From: Alteromonas hispanica
Lineage (GTDB): Bacteria; Pseudomonadota; Gammaproteobacteria; Enterobacterales; Alteromonadaceae
Reading direction: 5' to 3'
Length of the DNA: 64,000 nucleotides
Assembly: GCF_010500915.1 (NCBI RefSeq)
Contig: NZ_JAAAWP010000005.1
Span: forward strand, 1 to 64,000
Every line of letters starts with the position of its first letter. Within the stretch, counting starts at the first letter, position 1. The notes beneath the pieces were generated by a model. The model was not told the DNA's origin and did no database searches. It worked only from the letters and a program-made list of their open reading frames with translations. This document shows, one piece after another, positions 1 through 7,860 of this stretch. Made by a program: the position numbers and the translations under genes.

Positions 1-447
1 ATAGGGCATTCATGGCGTTTAACCTTCATTTGTTTTTGGCGAAAGATCTGATCACCAAACGTCATGAATGTTCCCTTTATTTTTTATCTTACTGAATTTT
101 AGTCATTATTTGTGGGGATACCTCAGGGTCAGAACCACATTTACCAACGCAGTCAAGAAGCTTTTAAGCTGACAGTTTATGCGCTGTTAATCTCTACACA
201 TTTTTCACCTGGGCAGTTAATTCGAGCCGCTTGTTTTAAAGCTGTTTTTAGGGAGCTTATTTTTCAATAGTCGTTTCTTTTGAAAGTTCAGTTGAGCTAA
301 TTCATACCTGACCTACGTAGAAGGTGATATAAAAGCTGGTTGGTAGTGGTACTCAATCAGTAAATTGGAAGATAGGTTTTTCCCATTCTATTCGGTATTT
401 CACAATTAAAAAAACGAGCTGCACGGCCTAACACGCTCAAGCTCAGT
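1..447. other. Left-edge stretch without a recognisable gene
   Basis: I see no convincing reading frame on either strand here. The only structure noticed is an imperfect inverted repeat (arms at 7-20 and 57-70, 13 of 14 positions complementary, 36-base spacer). It may be the tail or control region of a gene outside the window. No transposase, tRNA or attC-like site was recognised. Confidence 0.5.
7..70. repeat. Imperfect inverted repeat near left edge
   Basis: The left arm CATTCATGGCGTTT (7-20) is mirrored by AAACGTCATGAATG (57-70), with one mismatch in 14. The spacer is 36 bases. It could be a regulator site or a chance fold; it is too widely spaced and lacks a T-run, so it does not look like a terminator. 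Confidence 0.35.
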
Positions 448-648
448 TTGGTTTTGGCGCCATTTTTTTGTGCTGCCAACACCTTTGCAAACTCCCTCTC
501 ACTTACTCTCGTTAACGACACAAGCTATGTGGCATCGGGTGGACTAGAGGAGCGCACTACGATAAATAGAACGCTCGGTATTGCTGCCTATGAATATCGT
601 ATTAACGACAGCACGTTATTTTTTGCAAGAGTGGAGTTTTCTATCTAA
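448..648 (+). CDS. Possible remnant of an exported protein (signal peptide plus about 45 residues)
   Basis: The frame is open from about position 376 and reads as a signal peptide: basic and polar residues, then a hydrophobic stretch (LSLVLAPFFCAANTFA), then about 45 residues with alternating polar and hydrophobic positions ending FFARVEFSI. The only start codons are non-ATG (TTG at 448, or others further upstream), and no good ribosome site is visible. The stop codon lies inside a short tandem repeat array. It could be the N-terminus of a beta-barrel protein whose downstream part was lost, or a small exported protein. I do not recognise the family and am unsure that it is expressed. Confidence 0.3.
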   Translation: MVLAPFFCAANTFANSLSLTLVNDTSYVASGGLEERTTINRTLGIAAYEYRINDSTLFFARVEFSI

Positions 649-702
649 ACAGGCTTCCTATCTAAACAAGCCTTCTATCTACTATCTACTATCTAAACAA
701 GC
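642..702. repeat. Short tandem array of TATCTAAACAAGC-type units
   Basis: Three near-identical 13-mers (TATCTAAACAGGC at 642, TATCTAAACAAGC at 659 and 690) are mixed with two TATCTAC heptamers at 676 and 683. The first spacing is 17 bases. The array begins exactly at the stop codon of the preceding small frame. Confidence 0.8.
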
Positions 703-731
703 ATCCTCTCAACGGAGCATTTTAGCCATAG

Positions 732-1169
732 TTATGAGTTGCCAATCTGCTTTAAGATACTACCAAACGCTCTGCCACCGTTTTTTTGAATTTGCTTATC
801 GAAATACAGACTGCCCAGTAAGAAAATAGTAATGTGCCCCTTCGAACGCCAAGTGACATGGGTTTTGCCGTCTTGTTCTTTAAGCGTAATCTCGCCTAAC
901 TGATGATCGTAAGGAAGAGGTTTAGACTTTATAACTTTGTAGCCTAATTTGTAGGGCGGCTCAAAAGCCACTATTTCCTCATGCAAATTAGCGCCACCGG
1001 CAATAATTTCACGCACAGCGCCTAACCCGTTTTTGTCGTCTTTACCATGAACTAATAAGTTCGCTTCATCCACGCCTTTAAACTGCGCATAGTTTTCGTG
1101 ATCGCTTAGCATCGCAAACACATCCTGGATAGGTTTATCGATAACTCTCTCTACATGAATTGAAAACAT
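732..1169 (-). CDS. SRPBCC (START/polyketide-cyclase fold) family protein
   Basis: The 145-residue product opens MFSIHVERVIDKPIQDVF, the typical first strand and helix of the SRPBCC hydrophobic-pocket fold, where the first strand is followed by 'I..P...VF..L.D'. It has no signal peptide or membrane segment, so it should be cytosolic. Members bind or transform small hydrophobic ligands, but the ligand cannot be told from sequence. The length matches a single-domain family member. A weak AGG ribosome site precedes the ATG. It stands alone between the repeat array and the TMEM143 gene on the same strand. The family call is firm, the function unknown. Confidence 0.75.
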   Translation of the reverse strand: MFSIHVERVIDKPIQDVFAMLSDHENYAQFKGVDEANLLVHGKDDKNGLGAVREIIAGGANLHEEIVAFEPPYKLGYKVIKSKPLPYDHQLGEITLKEQDGKTHVTWRSKGHITIFLLGSLYFDKQIQKNGGRAFGSILKQIGNS

Positions 1170-1381
1170 TAGATACCTATTAGAAAAAACGTGAGCCTAT
1201 TGGTTGCTTGAATATAGAGCAATGTGTGAATAGCTCAAATAACCACTTTTTATCTGCAACTATAGGCAATTCGGCCATTATGTGAATGGGTTTGTTTTTG
1301 GGGAAAAGCTGTATCTACAAAAAATGGACCTGCAAGAAATGACCTTCAATAGATACACCCTTAAAAACTAAACCTACAAAG

Positions 1382-2707
1382 CTAGCCTTGGTAAATATTG
1401 TCCCAATACTCGTCTAATTCATTAATAGCATTTTTTAACGGCTTTGCCGTGAAACGCACGTTATTTTTATCTGCGAGCTTGGTTTCTACGAACTTTGTTT
1501 CTTCGAGCCCTGTTTCTACTGGCTTTGTATCTACCAACTTCATTTTAACCAATTTATCGATAGCATCAGACACATCAAAGTCTAAGGTGCAATTGTGAGT
1601 GTGCTCAAACCAAGCTTCAATCTCTTTATCGAGTTCATCTGCGCTCATCCCTGCTCCTTCATGTTTTAATAAGAAGGTATAAGCTAACAACGCTTCTTTA
1701 CAATCTTCCTCTTCTGCGGCATCTACCAGAGTGTGAAACACGCCAGCGTTGTTATCTAAATTCTTAAAATAAAGGTTGTCCGAAAGGGCTTTCATAAACC
1801 GTATTTTTCGATTTTTAAACTTCGACCATTCTTTGAAGACAAAGCTACCGAACACTCCCATACCAATACCAAAGGTAATCAGGCTTTGCTTTGTAAGCTC
1901 TACCGACTCATCTTTAAGCCCTAACCAAAACGCTAAAAATGACGACAGTAGTAATATAGACGCCCCTAATTTCGTCACCAGCACAACAATGCCACCTACC
2001 GTTGCCGACGCCCCAATGATAAGTTTATCGAGCGGACGCATTTTCACTTCACTGTTTGGAAATAGCATTTCCAAATCTGCTTTGGGTACGTTTTGAAACA
2101 GCTTAATAATGGTGGCTCCAGGGGTGAAAGTGACAGGGAGCTGTTTTTTAGTACCTTTCCGTTGCTCGAAGTAGTCTTTATCTTTAAAGGTAATATAAAC
2201 CGCCACTCGTTCGTAGTTGGTAAACGATATCGATTTTTTACGTAATCCAAAGAACGTACGTAGCGTTTCTGTTTTAACCGATTCACCTCGACGATAAAAC
2301 ACGACTTCTTGAAAATCGTCAAAACTTACCGCCAAACGAACTTTAAACAGCGACTCTTCATGCAGCGCATCTTCTAAATCAGTATCGGTGACTTTTTCAA
2401 AGTTTGCAGAATCTAATAATGTGGAAAACTCACTGGCGAAGTCTTTTTGAACGGCCTTGCGTTCGCTATCTGTAATGTCTTTAAGCGTGCGGGTATCTTT
2501 GTTAGGGTCGAAAAGCGCGTAGCTGTTTTTCAAGCGCTCTAGCTGCTCGTGATACTGAAAGTGAATGCGGTTCACCAACAAATTGCAAAACACCTCAAAG
2601 GAGTTAGCAGTGCTATCAGCGTCAGCGGTTTCTTTGTTAATGAGGACATCGTTACACATGGAAACAACATCGGCTTTGCGAAAAGGTATAAATCGTTCTG
2701 AGGACAT
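1382..2707 (-). CDS. TMEM143 family (DUF3754) membrane protein
   Basis: The 441-residue protein begins with a FIPFRKADVV motif and has the hallmark DUF3754 block near residues 310-350 (LYFKNLDNNAGVFHTLVDAAEEEDCKEALLAYTFLL region). Two closely spaced hydrophobic segments lie around residues 230-300, probably forming a membrane hairpin. The bulk is predicted cytosolic. The family is named after mitochondrial TMEM143; its bacterial role is not established. The C-terminal part contains a stretch of about five-residue repeats rich in V, E, T and K, encoded by a 15-base minisatellite. It is transcribed alone, with a long AT-rich spacer upstream. Confidence 0.8.
   Translation of the reverse strand: MSSERFIPFRKADVVSMCNDVLINKETADADSTANSFEVFCNLLVNRIHFQYHEQLERLKNSYALFDPNKDTRTLKDITDSERKAVQKDFASEFSTLLDSANFEKVTDTDLEDALHEESLFKVRLAVSFDDFQEVVFYRRGESVKTETLRTFFGLRKKSISFTNYERVAVYITFKDKDYFEQRKGTKKQLPVTFTPGATIIKLFQNVPKADLEMLFPNSEVKMRPLDKLIIGASATVGGIVVLVTKLGASILLLSSFLAFWLGLKDESVELTKQSLITFGIGMGVFGSFVFKEWSKFKNRKIRFMKALSDNLYFKNLDNNAGVFHTLVDAAEEEDCKEALLAYTFLLKHEGAGMSADELDKEIEAWFEHTHNCTLDFDVSDAIDKLVKMKLVDTKPVETGLEETKFVETKLADKNNVRFTAKPLKNAINELDEYWDNIYQG
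1467..1542 (-). repeat. 15-base imperfect minisatellite inside the TMEM143-like gene
   Basis: On the plus strand, consecutive 15-mers TTTCTACGAACTTTG (1483), TTTCTTCGAGCCCTG (1498), TTTCTACTGGCTTTG (1513) and TATCTACCAACTTCA (1528) follow a partial copy at 1467. Read on the coding strand they give repeated five-residue blocks of the pattern LVDTK / PVETG / LEETK / FVETK. Being a multiple of three, copy-number change would keep the frame. Confidence 0.75.
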
Positions 2708-3046
2708 AACCGTTCTAACGTAGGTAATTCACTAACACTTGGCGCACCGTTTTTTATCTAGTCAGTGGCGCTTTACAAGTGGCTAACGAAACAAATTCAT
2801 GTGCTCAGTAAACCATAAATGACTGATAACACAATGCACCTAAAGGCTACTTACAACATAAATTGGTGTTTGATAATAAGGTACTCTACTTAATGAAAAG
2901 ATTATTCAAGAGCAGCGCCAAAGCAGATATTCAAACAATATTTCAACTCTTCTCAGAAGCCCGTTTTTCAGCGCTTAAAATTTGCGCCATTGCTACACGC
3001 ATAAAAAATGCGCATAATATAATTGAAGAGCAGATCGGAGTCAGTC
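2708..3046. promoter_or_regulatory. AT-rich spacer holding the probable ccdAB promoter
   Basis: No convincing gene is present in this spacer. A perfect -10 hexamer TATAAT lies at 3018-3023, just after the 8-bp palindrome ATGCGCAT (3008-3015). No strong -35 is visible at the right distance. Autoregulated ccd operons are repressed by the CcdA-CcdB complex, so the palindrome beside the -10 is a candidate operator; this is inference. Confidence 0.45.
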
Positions 3047-3274
3047 ATGCGCCAAAAAGTATCTTGTAATACATCAATTAACAGTGAGTTACTCAGTGAG
3101 GCTAAATCACTAAATATTAAGTTATCCGAAGTATTTGAAACGGCTTTGATACAAGCTGTAAATGAAAAAAAGAAGGTTGAATGGTTTAAACACAACAAAG
3201 ATGCACTAAATACCCATAATCAAAAAGTGTTAGAGACGGGGACGTTTTCAGAATCGATAAGTCAGCTTTCATGA
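3047..3274 (+). CDS. ccdA: CcdA-type antitoxin
   Basis: The 75-residue product has the CcdA layout: an N-terminal ribbon-helix-helix-like segment (KVSCNTSINSELLSEAKSLNIKLSE) that would bind its own promoter. A charged C-terminal tail follows (around residues 48-75, EWFKHNKDALNTHNQKV), which in CcdA wraps and neutralises the gyrase poison CcdB. I chose the ATG at 3047 because a CGGAG ribosome site sits seven bases upstream; a longer TTG start at 3023 is possible but lacks one. It overlaps ccdB by four bases (ATGA), the standard translational coupling of these pairs. The absence of plasmid genes nearby points to a chromosomal module. Confidence 0.85.
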   Translation: MRQKVSCNTSINSELLSEAKSLNIKLSEVFETALIQAVNEKKKVEWFKHNKDALNTHNQKVLETGTFSESISQLS

Positions 3275-3567
3275 TAACTCAGTTTTCTGTTTGTCAGTAT
3301 TCATCATCAATAGTTGTTATTTTGACTAACACTGTTTTCAATGAAGTTGAAAGTATCTTGGTGGCGCCATTAAAACCGTTTGAAGGCCTTTCTTATGTAA
3401 AAGATTTACAAATACCTTGTGAAGTGAGCGGCGTTAATTATTATGTCGACTTGCTAGACATAGCGACGGTCTCAAAGCGCAATTTAAAACTTATCCCAGA
3501 ACAGTCATTGAAACCGATTAGAACAAAAATTAAGTATGGTATCGATCTGCTTATCGATGGTTTTTAA
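3271..3567 (+). CDS. ccdB: CcdB-type toxin (DNA gyrase poison family)
   Basis: The 98-residue protein matches CcdB in size and in segment order: an N-terminal strand (MITQFSVCQYSSS), a central 'ILVAPL' strand corresponding to the 'MVIPLA' strand of CcdB, and a C-terminal helix ending LLIDGF. In F-plasmid CcdB the last three residues (W-G-I) are needed to poison gyrase. Here they are D-G-F, so the penultimate Gly is kept but the Trp is not. From memory, the Vibrio fischeri homologue also lacks the Trp and is still active, so loss of function cannot be assumed. It is coupled to ccdA by an ATGA overlap. Confidence 0.85.
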   Translation: MITQFSVCQYSSSIVVILTNTVFNEVESILVAPLKPFEGLSYVKDLQIPCEVSGVNYYVDLLDIATVSKRNLKLIPEQSLKPIRTKIKYGIDLLIDGF

Positions 3568-3718
3568 TTACAGCATTCATCAATTTCTAGCTGGCCACAG
3601 AATATAGCAACATCTTGTTTAGGTTATCCAGCAGCTTTCTCAATTTCATCAACTGCGCATATTTCGTATTCTATTGCACTACCACTACGACCCGCTTAAT
3701 TGCAGCTGCGCAATGGGG

Positions 3719-3724
3719 TATACT
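3719..3724 (+). promoter_or_regulatory. Candidate -10 element immediately upstream of yigZ
   Basis: TATACT at 3719-3724 would place transcription start at or within a base or two of the yigZ ATG (3731), and there is no Shine-Dalgarno-like sequence between them. This suggests a leaderless or nearly leaderless mRNA. The -35 region (TTAATT at 17-base spacing) is weak. Confidence 0.35.
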
Positions 3725-3730
3725 TAGCGA

Positions 3731-4387
3731 ATGAATTATCCCGTTCCCGCCAATCAGGTTGAAGTCCTGTTTGAAGTAAAGAAAAGCAAGTTTATTGCGA
3801 TGGCAGCATTTGCCAACTCTCGCGAGAGCGCAATGGCCGTGCTTGATGAAGTAAAGAAGCGCTACCCCGATGCACGACATCACTGCTGGGCCTATATATT
3901 TGGTCCTCCAAGCTCTCCAGTAAGCGCTGCTATGGCCGATGATGGAGAGCCAAGTGGCACTGCCGGCAAACCTATTTTAAACGTGCTTCAGCATAAAAAT
4001 ATTGGCGATGTAATGATTGTAGTGACTCGTTACTTTGGCGGCATAAAACTAGGCGCTGGCGGCCTAGTTCGCGCTTATTCTGCATCGGCGCAGCAAGCCA
4101 TTGAACAGCTTACTGTACGAGAAGAAGTTACCCTTCACATGCTTACCGTTGATGTAGACTTTAAACACGAACAATTTGTTAGGTATTTGGTTCAGCAAGC
4201 GTCGGGCAACATTGCCGACTGTCGCTATGCACAGCAGGTAAGTATTGATATTCAAATACCCATTTCCCACGTAGAAGAAATAAAGCAGCAGCTGGCGCCA
4301 ATTGTTAATCAAGACATCGAAGACCAGCAAGGTGACAGCCCGGACGTTGAAAGCAAGCCAGGCCATGTGGATGATACGCCAGTATGA
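3731..4387 (+). CDS. yigZ: YigZ/IMPACT family protein
   Basis: The 218-residue protein carries the UPF0029/IMPACT N-terminal domain signature, visible as KKSKFIA near residue 18, then 'HHCWAYIFG', 'DDGEPSGTAGKPIL' and 'VVTRYFGGIKLGAGGLVRAYS' across residues 50-120. A C-terminal ferredoxin-like domain (DUF1949) follows. IMPACT family proteins are linked to translational control and general amino-acid stress in eukaryotes; the bacterial protein has no settled biochemical role. It is the first gene of a tight three-gene operon, with its stop overlapping the next ATG by four bases. The last ~25 residues are acidic and low-complexity, beyond the usual family end. Confidence 0.9.
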   Translation: MNYPVPANQVEVLFEVKKSKFIAMAAFANSRESAMAVLDEVKKRYPDARHHCWAYIFGPPSSPVSAAMADDGEPSGTAGKPILNVLQHKNIGDVMIVVTRYFGGIKLGAGGLVRAYSASAQQAIEQLTVREEVTLHMLTVDVDFKHEQFVRYLVQQASGNIADCRYAQQVSIDIQIPISHVEEIKQQLAPIVNQDIEDQQGDSPDVESKPGHVDDTPV

Positions 4388-4920
4388 GTGCCAATATGAG
4401 TAGCAGGCTTCAATATCTCTCACACTACCCTGAGAGACTGCAACAACAAATTCAACAGATGATTGACGACAACGCGCTGGGAGATTGGCTGCGCACTCGT
4501 TACCCTGCCACTCACTCAGTGGCAAACGACAACGACTTACGCGAATATGTGATCGGGCTTAAAAACCAGTATATGAAAAAAACTCAACCGTTGAGTAAGG
4601 TCATATACGATCAAAAAATTCATATAGTGAACCACGCCCTTGGATTGCACTCCTATGTATCGCGGGTACAAGGCGGTAAATTAAAGAGTAAAAATGAACT
4701 GCGAGTAAGCAGCCTGTTTAAAAACACGCCCGAGCCATTTTTGAACATGATAGTAGTGCATGAATTAGCCCACCTTAAAGAAAAAGAACATAACAAAGCC
4801 TTTTACAAGCTCTGCCAACACATGCTACCCGATTACCATCAAATTGAATTTGACGTGCGAGTCTATTTAACTGAACTAGAATTAACAGGGTATGTTTATA
4901 ATGTTCCCAAGGAGGCCTGA
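4384..4920 (+). CDS. YgjP-like zinc metallopeptidase (M48-related)
   Basis: The 178-residue protein has a zinc-binding HELAH motif at residues 126-130 and a third candidate ligand His at 136 (KEHNKAFY), the arrangement of the YgjP/DUF45 group of soluble minigluzincins. No signal peptide is seen, so it should act in the cytosol. Substrates of this group are unknown. The start at 4384 overlaps the yigZ stop (ATGA), suggesting translational coupling. An in-frame ATG twelve bases later is an alternative. The stop codon overlaps the first base of the next ATG. Confidence 0.85.
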   Translation: MSANMSSRLQYLSHYPERLQQQIQQMIDDNALGDWLRTRYPATHSVANDNDLREYVIGLKNQYMKKTQPLSKVIYDQKIHIVNHALGLHSYVSRVQGGKLKSKNELRVSSLFKNTPEPFLNMIVVHELAHLKEKEHNKAFYKLCQHMLPDYHQIEFDVRVYLTELELTGYVYNVPKEA

Positions 4921-5270
4921 TGGATTTTCAATTTCGCACTGACATGTTAGGAGAGCCTTCCGCCAAATGTGATATTGAATGCGAAGCTTTTGGTGATTGG
5001 TTAAGTAACGATTTAGGCACCGATCGCGAAAGCATTAATACGGTGCTAGATGCCATTGAAAACCTGCTGTGTCGCAACATTCCTGATTACCAATTTATTG
5101 GCAAGGAATATACGTTAACCATTGAAGACGACGAAGTAATTCTTACCCTCAATCACAACGAAACCAGTCACAAAGAATTTGCCGAAGATTACGACCAAGA
5201 GATGCAAGCAGGTTGCGGCTTGGCAGATTTCAAACATTTACTGCAAGAATGGAAGGCGTTTATTCGTTAG
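4920..5270 (+). CDS. yacL: YacL family protein (UPF0231)
   Basis: The 116-residue acidic protein opens MDFQF and contains the family blocks 'EYTLTIEDDEV' (mid-protein) and 'CGLADFKHLLQEWKAF' (C-terminus), which align by eye with E. coli YacL ('HEYTLWMDGEEV', 'CGVEDFLQVVAAY'). It has no signal or membrane segments. The function of the family is unknown. It ends the yigZ operon. Its stop overlaps the stop of the convergent hydrolase gene by four bases, leaving no room for a terminator between them. Confidence 0.7.
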   Translation: MDFQFRTDMLGEPSAKCDIECEAFGDWLSNDLGTDRESINTVLDAIENLLCRNIPDYQFIGKEYTLTIEDDEVILTLNHNETSHKEFAEDYDQEMQAGCGLADFKHLLQEWKAFIR

Positions 5271-6703
5271 TAAGCGCCCTGCGAAAGCCACCGGTGAATA
5301 ACGTTGTAAATTGTTTTATTCCCCAGTAACCCGAGGTGACTGATGTTATTTCCCACCCACTGATTTTCTGGCTTAAAATTAAGGTTAAACGCTTCATTCT
5401 CATGAATGCCTAGTGCGCTATTAAGGGGTACTAAACCATCACCAACAAGATGCTTATTAATAGCATTTGGCGATGCCGAGGACGTTGTTGCAATGGCAAA
5501 ACACGCTACCCCATCAGGCAGTGGAATGGGTTTACGTTGATCGCTAACAAAATCAAAACGCCGTTCAGAATGGGTGTCGCTTTCAACAATATATCCGTGC
5601 CGAAGGTCGGCAATACCTGCACTGCGAATTTGAGTAATGCGGGTTAGCGGAGCCGTGAAGTGATGCATACCTAAAAATAGGTCTACCCAGTTACCTGCTT
5701 TCTCAAGGGGCGCACCATGATGCGGAGTGCCAAGAAACACTATTTTTTGTAAATACTCGGCCCACTGTATACTTTCCTCGGCTACCTCTGTTTTTGCGGC
5801 CGCTTCTGGTATGGCAGCTTTAGCATAATAAAGCGCGCTTCTTGTGACCAATCCGCCCATGCTATGGGCAACCACTGAAATATCTAGTGAGTGCTGGCTT
5901 TGTAGAGAGTGAAACTGGCTCGCTAACTTGCCTAAAAGTGCATTCAACTCCATCCCATTTTGATAGATATGTCGGCCCGTATTGTAGTGCAAATAAACTG
6001 TGGTGCATGAGAGGTCATTAGCAAGATGATAACCATGATCATGCTCACCTTGCCGCCACTGCACATCATTCATACATAAGCCATGCACCATAATAAGAAC
6101 CTTACCTTCGGAATCTACGATTTGCTGGTTCAATGCGTCTAACTCTATATCGTTGCCGTGTTGACGAAATGTCATGGCGATGGACAGCGGACTCTGTTGT
6201 GTATGTAGATAATCGCCTATTACGCCATTTATGGCTGAGAGTAATGTAGGCTTTATTGATGAAGGTGATGGTGAATACGTTGATGATGGCGGTGTTGCTT
6301 GGCTTATATTGCCAACTGGACTACTACTAACACTATCCTTGAACCTGTCGCCATGTCTATCGCTCAGACTATCAGTAAGTACAGATAGCGGCATACTAAT
6401 GCGCTTGCTTACCTCGCTAGTAATGCCACGAATACTTTCGTAAACCATGCCTGTAATACCACTGCTAAGCTGCTGCTTTGATTTTTGTGTGGATTGTTGT
6501 ATTGATGGCGTCAGCCAATTCAGCGGATTAATACGGTTGTGCATTGTCTCAATTGCCAAGGTAAGTTGAATAACCGCCTCGGCAATTAGCCGATTAGCCT
6601 CTTGCGCCTGAGAGAGCTTTTTTGTTTGAGTTTGTTTGCCAGCATTTTGGGCATCAGTAGCTTTGGTATCAGTAGCTTGGTCATCTGTTTTTGGGTTAGA
6701 CAA
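5267..6703 (-). CDS. Alpha/beta hydrolase, PGAP1-like lipase/esterase
   Basis: The 478-residue protein has an N-terminal region (to ~residue 170) rich in S, T, Q and P. An alpha/beta hydrolase domain follows: an oxyanion-hole segment MVHGLCMND near 205-213, and the nucleophile elbow AHSMGG with the catalytic Ser at 281. 'FLGTPHHGAP' comes next, typical of PGAP1/lipase-like enzymes, and a likely catalytic His (ISHLGLLGN) lies near the C-terminus. There is no clear signal peptide, so it is probably cytosolic or loosely membrane associated. The natural ester substrate is unknown. It is transcribed alone. Its stop codon overlaps that of yacL on the opposite strand. Confidence 0.8.
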   Translation of the reverse strand: MSNPKTDDQATDTKATDAQNAGKQTQTKKLSQAQEANRLIAEAVIQLTLAIETMHNRINPLNWLTPSIQQSTQKSKQQLSSGITGMVYESIRGITSEVSKRISMPLSVLTDSLSDRHGDRFKDSVSSSPVGNISQATPPSSTYSPSPSSIKPTLLSAINGVIGDYLHTQQSPLSIAMTFRQHGNDIELDALNQQIVDSEGKVLIMVHGLCMNDVQWRQGEHDHGYHLANDLSCTTVYLHYNTGRHIYQNGMELNALLGKLASQFHSLQSQHSLDISVVAHSMGGLVTRSALYYAKAAIPEAAAKTEVAEESIQWAEYLQKIVFLGTPHHGAPLEKAGNWVDLFLGMHHFTAPLTRITQIRSAGIADLRHGYIVESDTHSERRFDFVSDQRKPIPLPDGVACFAIATTSSASPNAINKHLVGDGLVPLNSALGIHENEAFNLNFKPENQWVGNNISHLGLLGNKTIYNVIHRWLSQGAY

Positions 6704-6911
6704 AGCATGCCCTTTCTATTATCAAGTTGATCTAAGCATAGCAGTAATAGCGCAAGGGCAATCTAATTATTAAACTGCACTGTTTTTTGATAAAAAAGTG
6801 CACTAAATAAGGACAAAAAAATTACTCGTCACCCAGCATGAATTCGCTATCTTATTTTCATAACAAGCGTATTATCCGCCGGATATTAACACTTGAGTCT
6901 TTGAGCCAAAA

Positions 6912-7832
6912 ATGGCCATAGGTTTTCACCACACTAAAGAAAAAACCTTACTACGTGTATCGTTTTATGTAGCGGGTTTGTTTGTATTTATCGCACTTGG
7001 CTTTGCCTTTATAACCCATTCAGCCGCCATCCTGTTTGACGGCGCATACTCACTCATTGCCTTTTTCATGTCGTTGCTCACGCTGAAAGTAGCAAATTTA
7101 GTGCAGTTGCCCGATGACGACCGTTTTCATTTTGGCTACACGGCCATAGAGCCTACGTTAAACTTATTCAAATCCATTGTTATCATTGCCACGTGCTTAT
7201 ACGCCGTGGTGGGAGCTATTGGTAGCCTTGCAGACGGTGGCATAAAGGCTGAGTATGGCTATGCCATAATTTACGGTGTTATTGCTACTACTGCGTGTTT
7301 TGCTGTGTCTGGCTACATGAAGTATCAAAGTAAGCCATTGCGCTCAGACTTAGTGGCGGTAGAAGCTCACACCTGGTTTGTCGATGGTGTATTGAGTGCG
7401 TCAATCTTACTCGGCTTTGCTATTGCATACGGTATTGAACAAACGCATTTTGCTGAGTATGCCTCCTTTGTCGACCCTGTCTTGCTTATACTATTAGGCC
7501 TCGCCATATTGCCTGTGCCTTTTAAAATTATGCTCGACAGCCTAAAAGAGGTAATCAACAAAGCGCCACCAGAGTCGGTGACAGCAGTTATTGAAAAACG
7601 TTTAAAGCAAACCTTGATTGCAGTGCCCTATCAACATGTTGAAGTACGGATAAGTAAAAGCGGACGAGATATTTATTTACTGGTTCACATTATTGTTGAC
7701 AAATCGTTTTCCGTAGCAACCATTAGTGAACTAGACGATATTCGCATAGCCAGTGAGACCGCCATGCGACAGTGGGATCCAGCCATTATTATGGATATAT
7801 TGTTTATTGCTAATCCCGCGTTAGCTGATTAG
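6912..7832 (+). CDS. Cation diffusion facilitator (CDF) family metal transporter
   Basis: The 306-residue protein has about five or six membrane segments in the first 215 residues and a C-terminal cytosolic ferredoxin-like domain (SLKEVINKAPPESV onward), the CDF plan. CDF proteins export divalent metals by proton antiport. Candidate metal ligands are Asp43 in TM2 (FDGAYSLI) and His153/Asp158 in TM5 (HTWFVDG). The second TM2 Asp of the classic DxxxD motif is Ser47 here, and the TM5 pair is spaced by four residues rather than three. It therefore belongs to a divergent subgroup and the metal cannot be named. It is a monocistronic gene. Confidence 0.85.
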   Translation: MAIGFHHTKEKTLLRVSFYVAGLFVFIALGFAFITHSAAILFDGAYSLIAFFMSLLTLKVANLVQLPDDDRFHFGYTAIEPTLNLFKSIVIIATCLYAVVGAIGSLADGGIKAEYGYAIIYGVIATTACFAVSGYMKYQSKPLRSDLVAVEAHTWFVDGVLSASILLGFAIAYGIEQTHFAEYASFVDPVLLILLGLAILPVPFKIMLDSLKEVINKAPPESVTAVIEKRLKQTLIAVPYQHVEVRISKSGRDIYLLVHIIVDKSFSVATISELDDIRIASETAMRQWDPAIIMDILFIANPALAD

Positions 7833-7860
7833 CTGTTGGGTACTATGCGCTAAATCGTAC

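Noticed and set aside
581..829. 82-codon plus-strand frame across the tandem repeats
   Set aside because: It is built from the repeat array, runs into the opposite-strand SRPBCC gene and has no ribosome site.
2863..3069. 68-codon TTG-start frame upstream of ccdA
   Set aside because: No ribosome site, overlaps the ccdAB promoter and the ccdA start, and has no family features.
1..3600. Integron cassette array (attC sites) around the toxin-antitoxin pair
   Set aside because: I looked for attC-type core sites and an integrase and saw neither.
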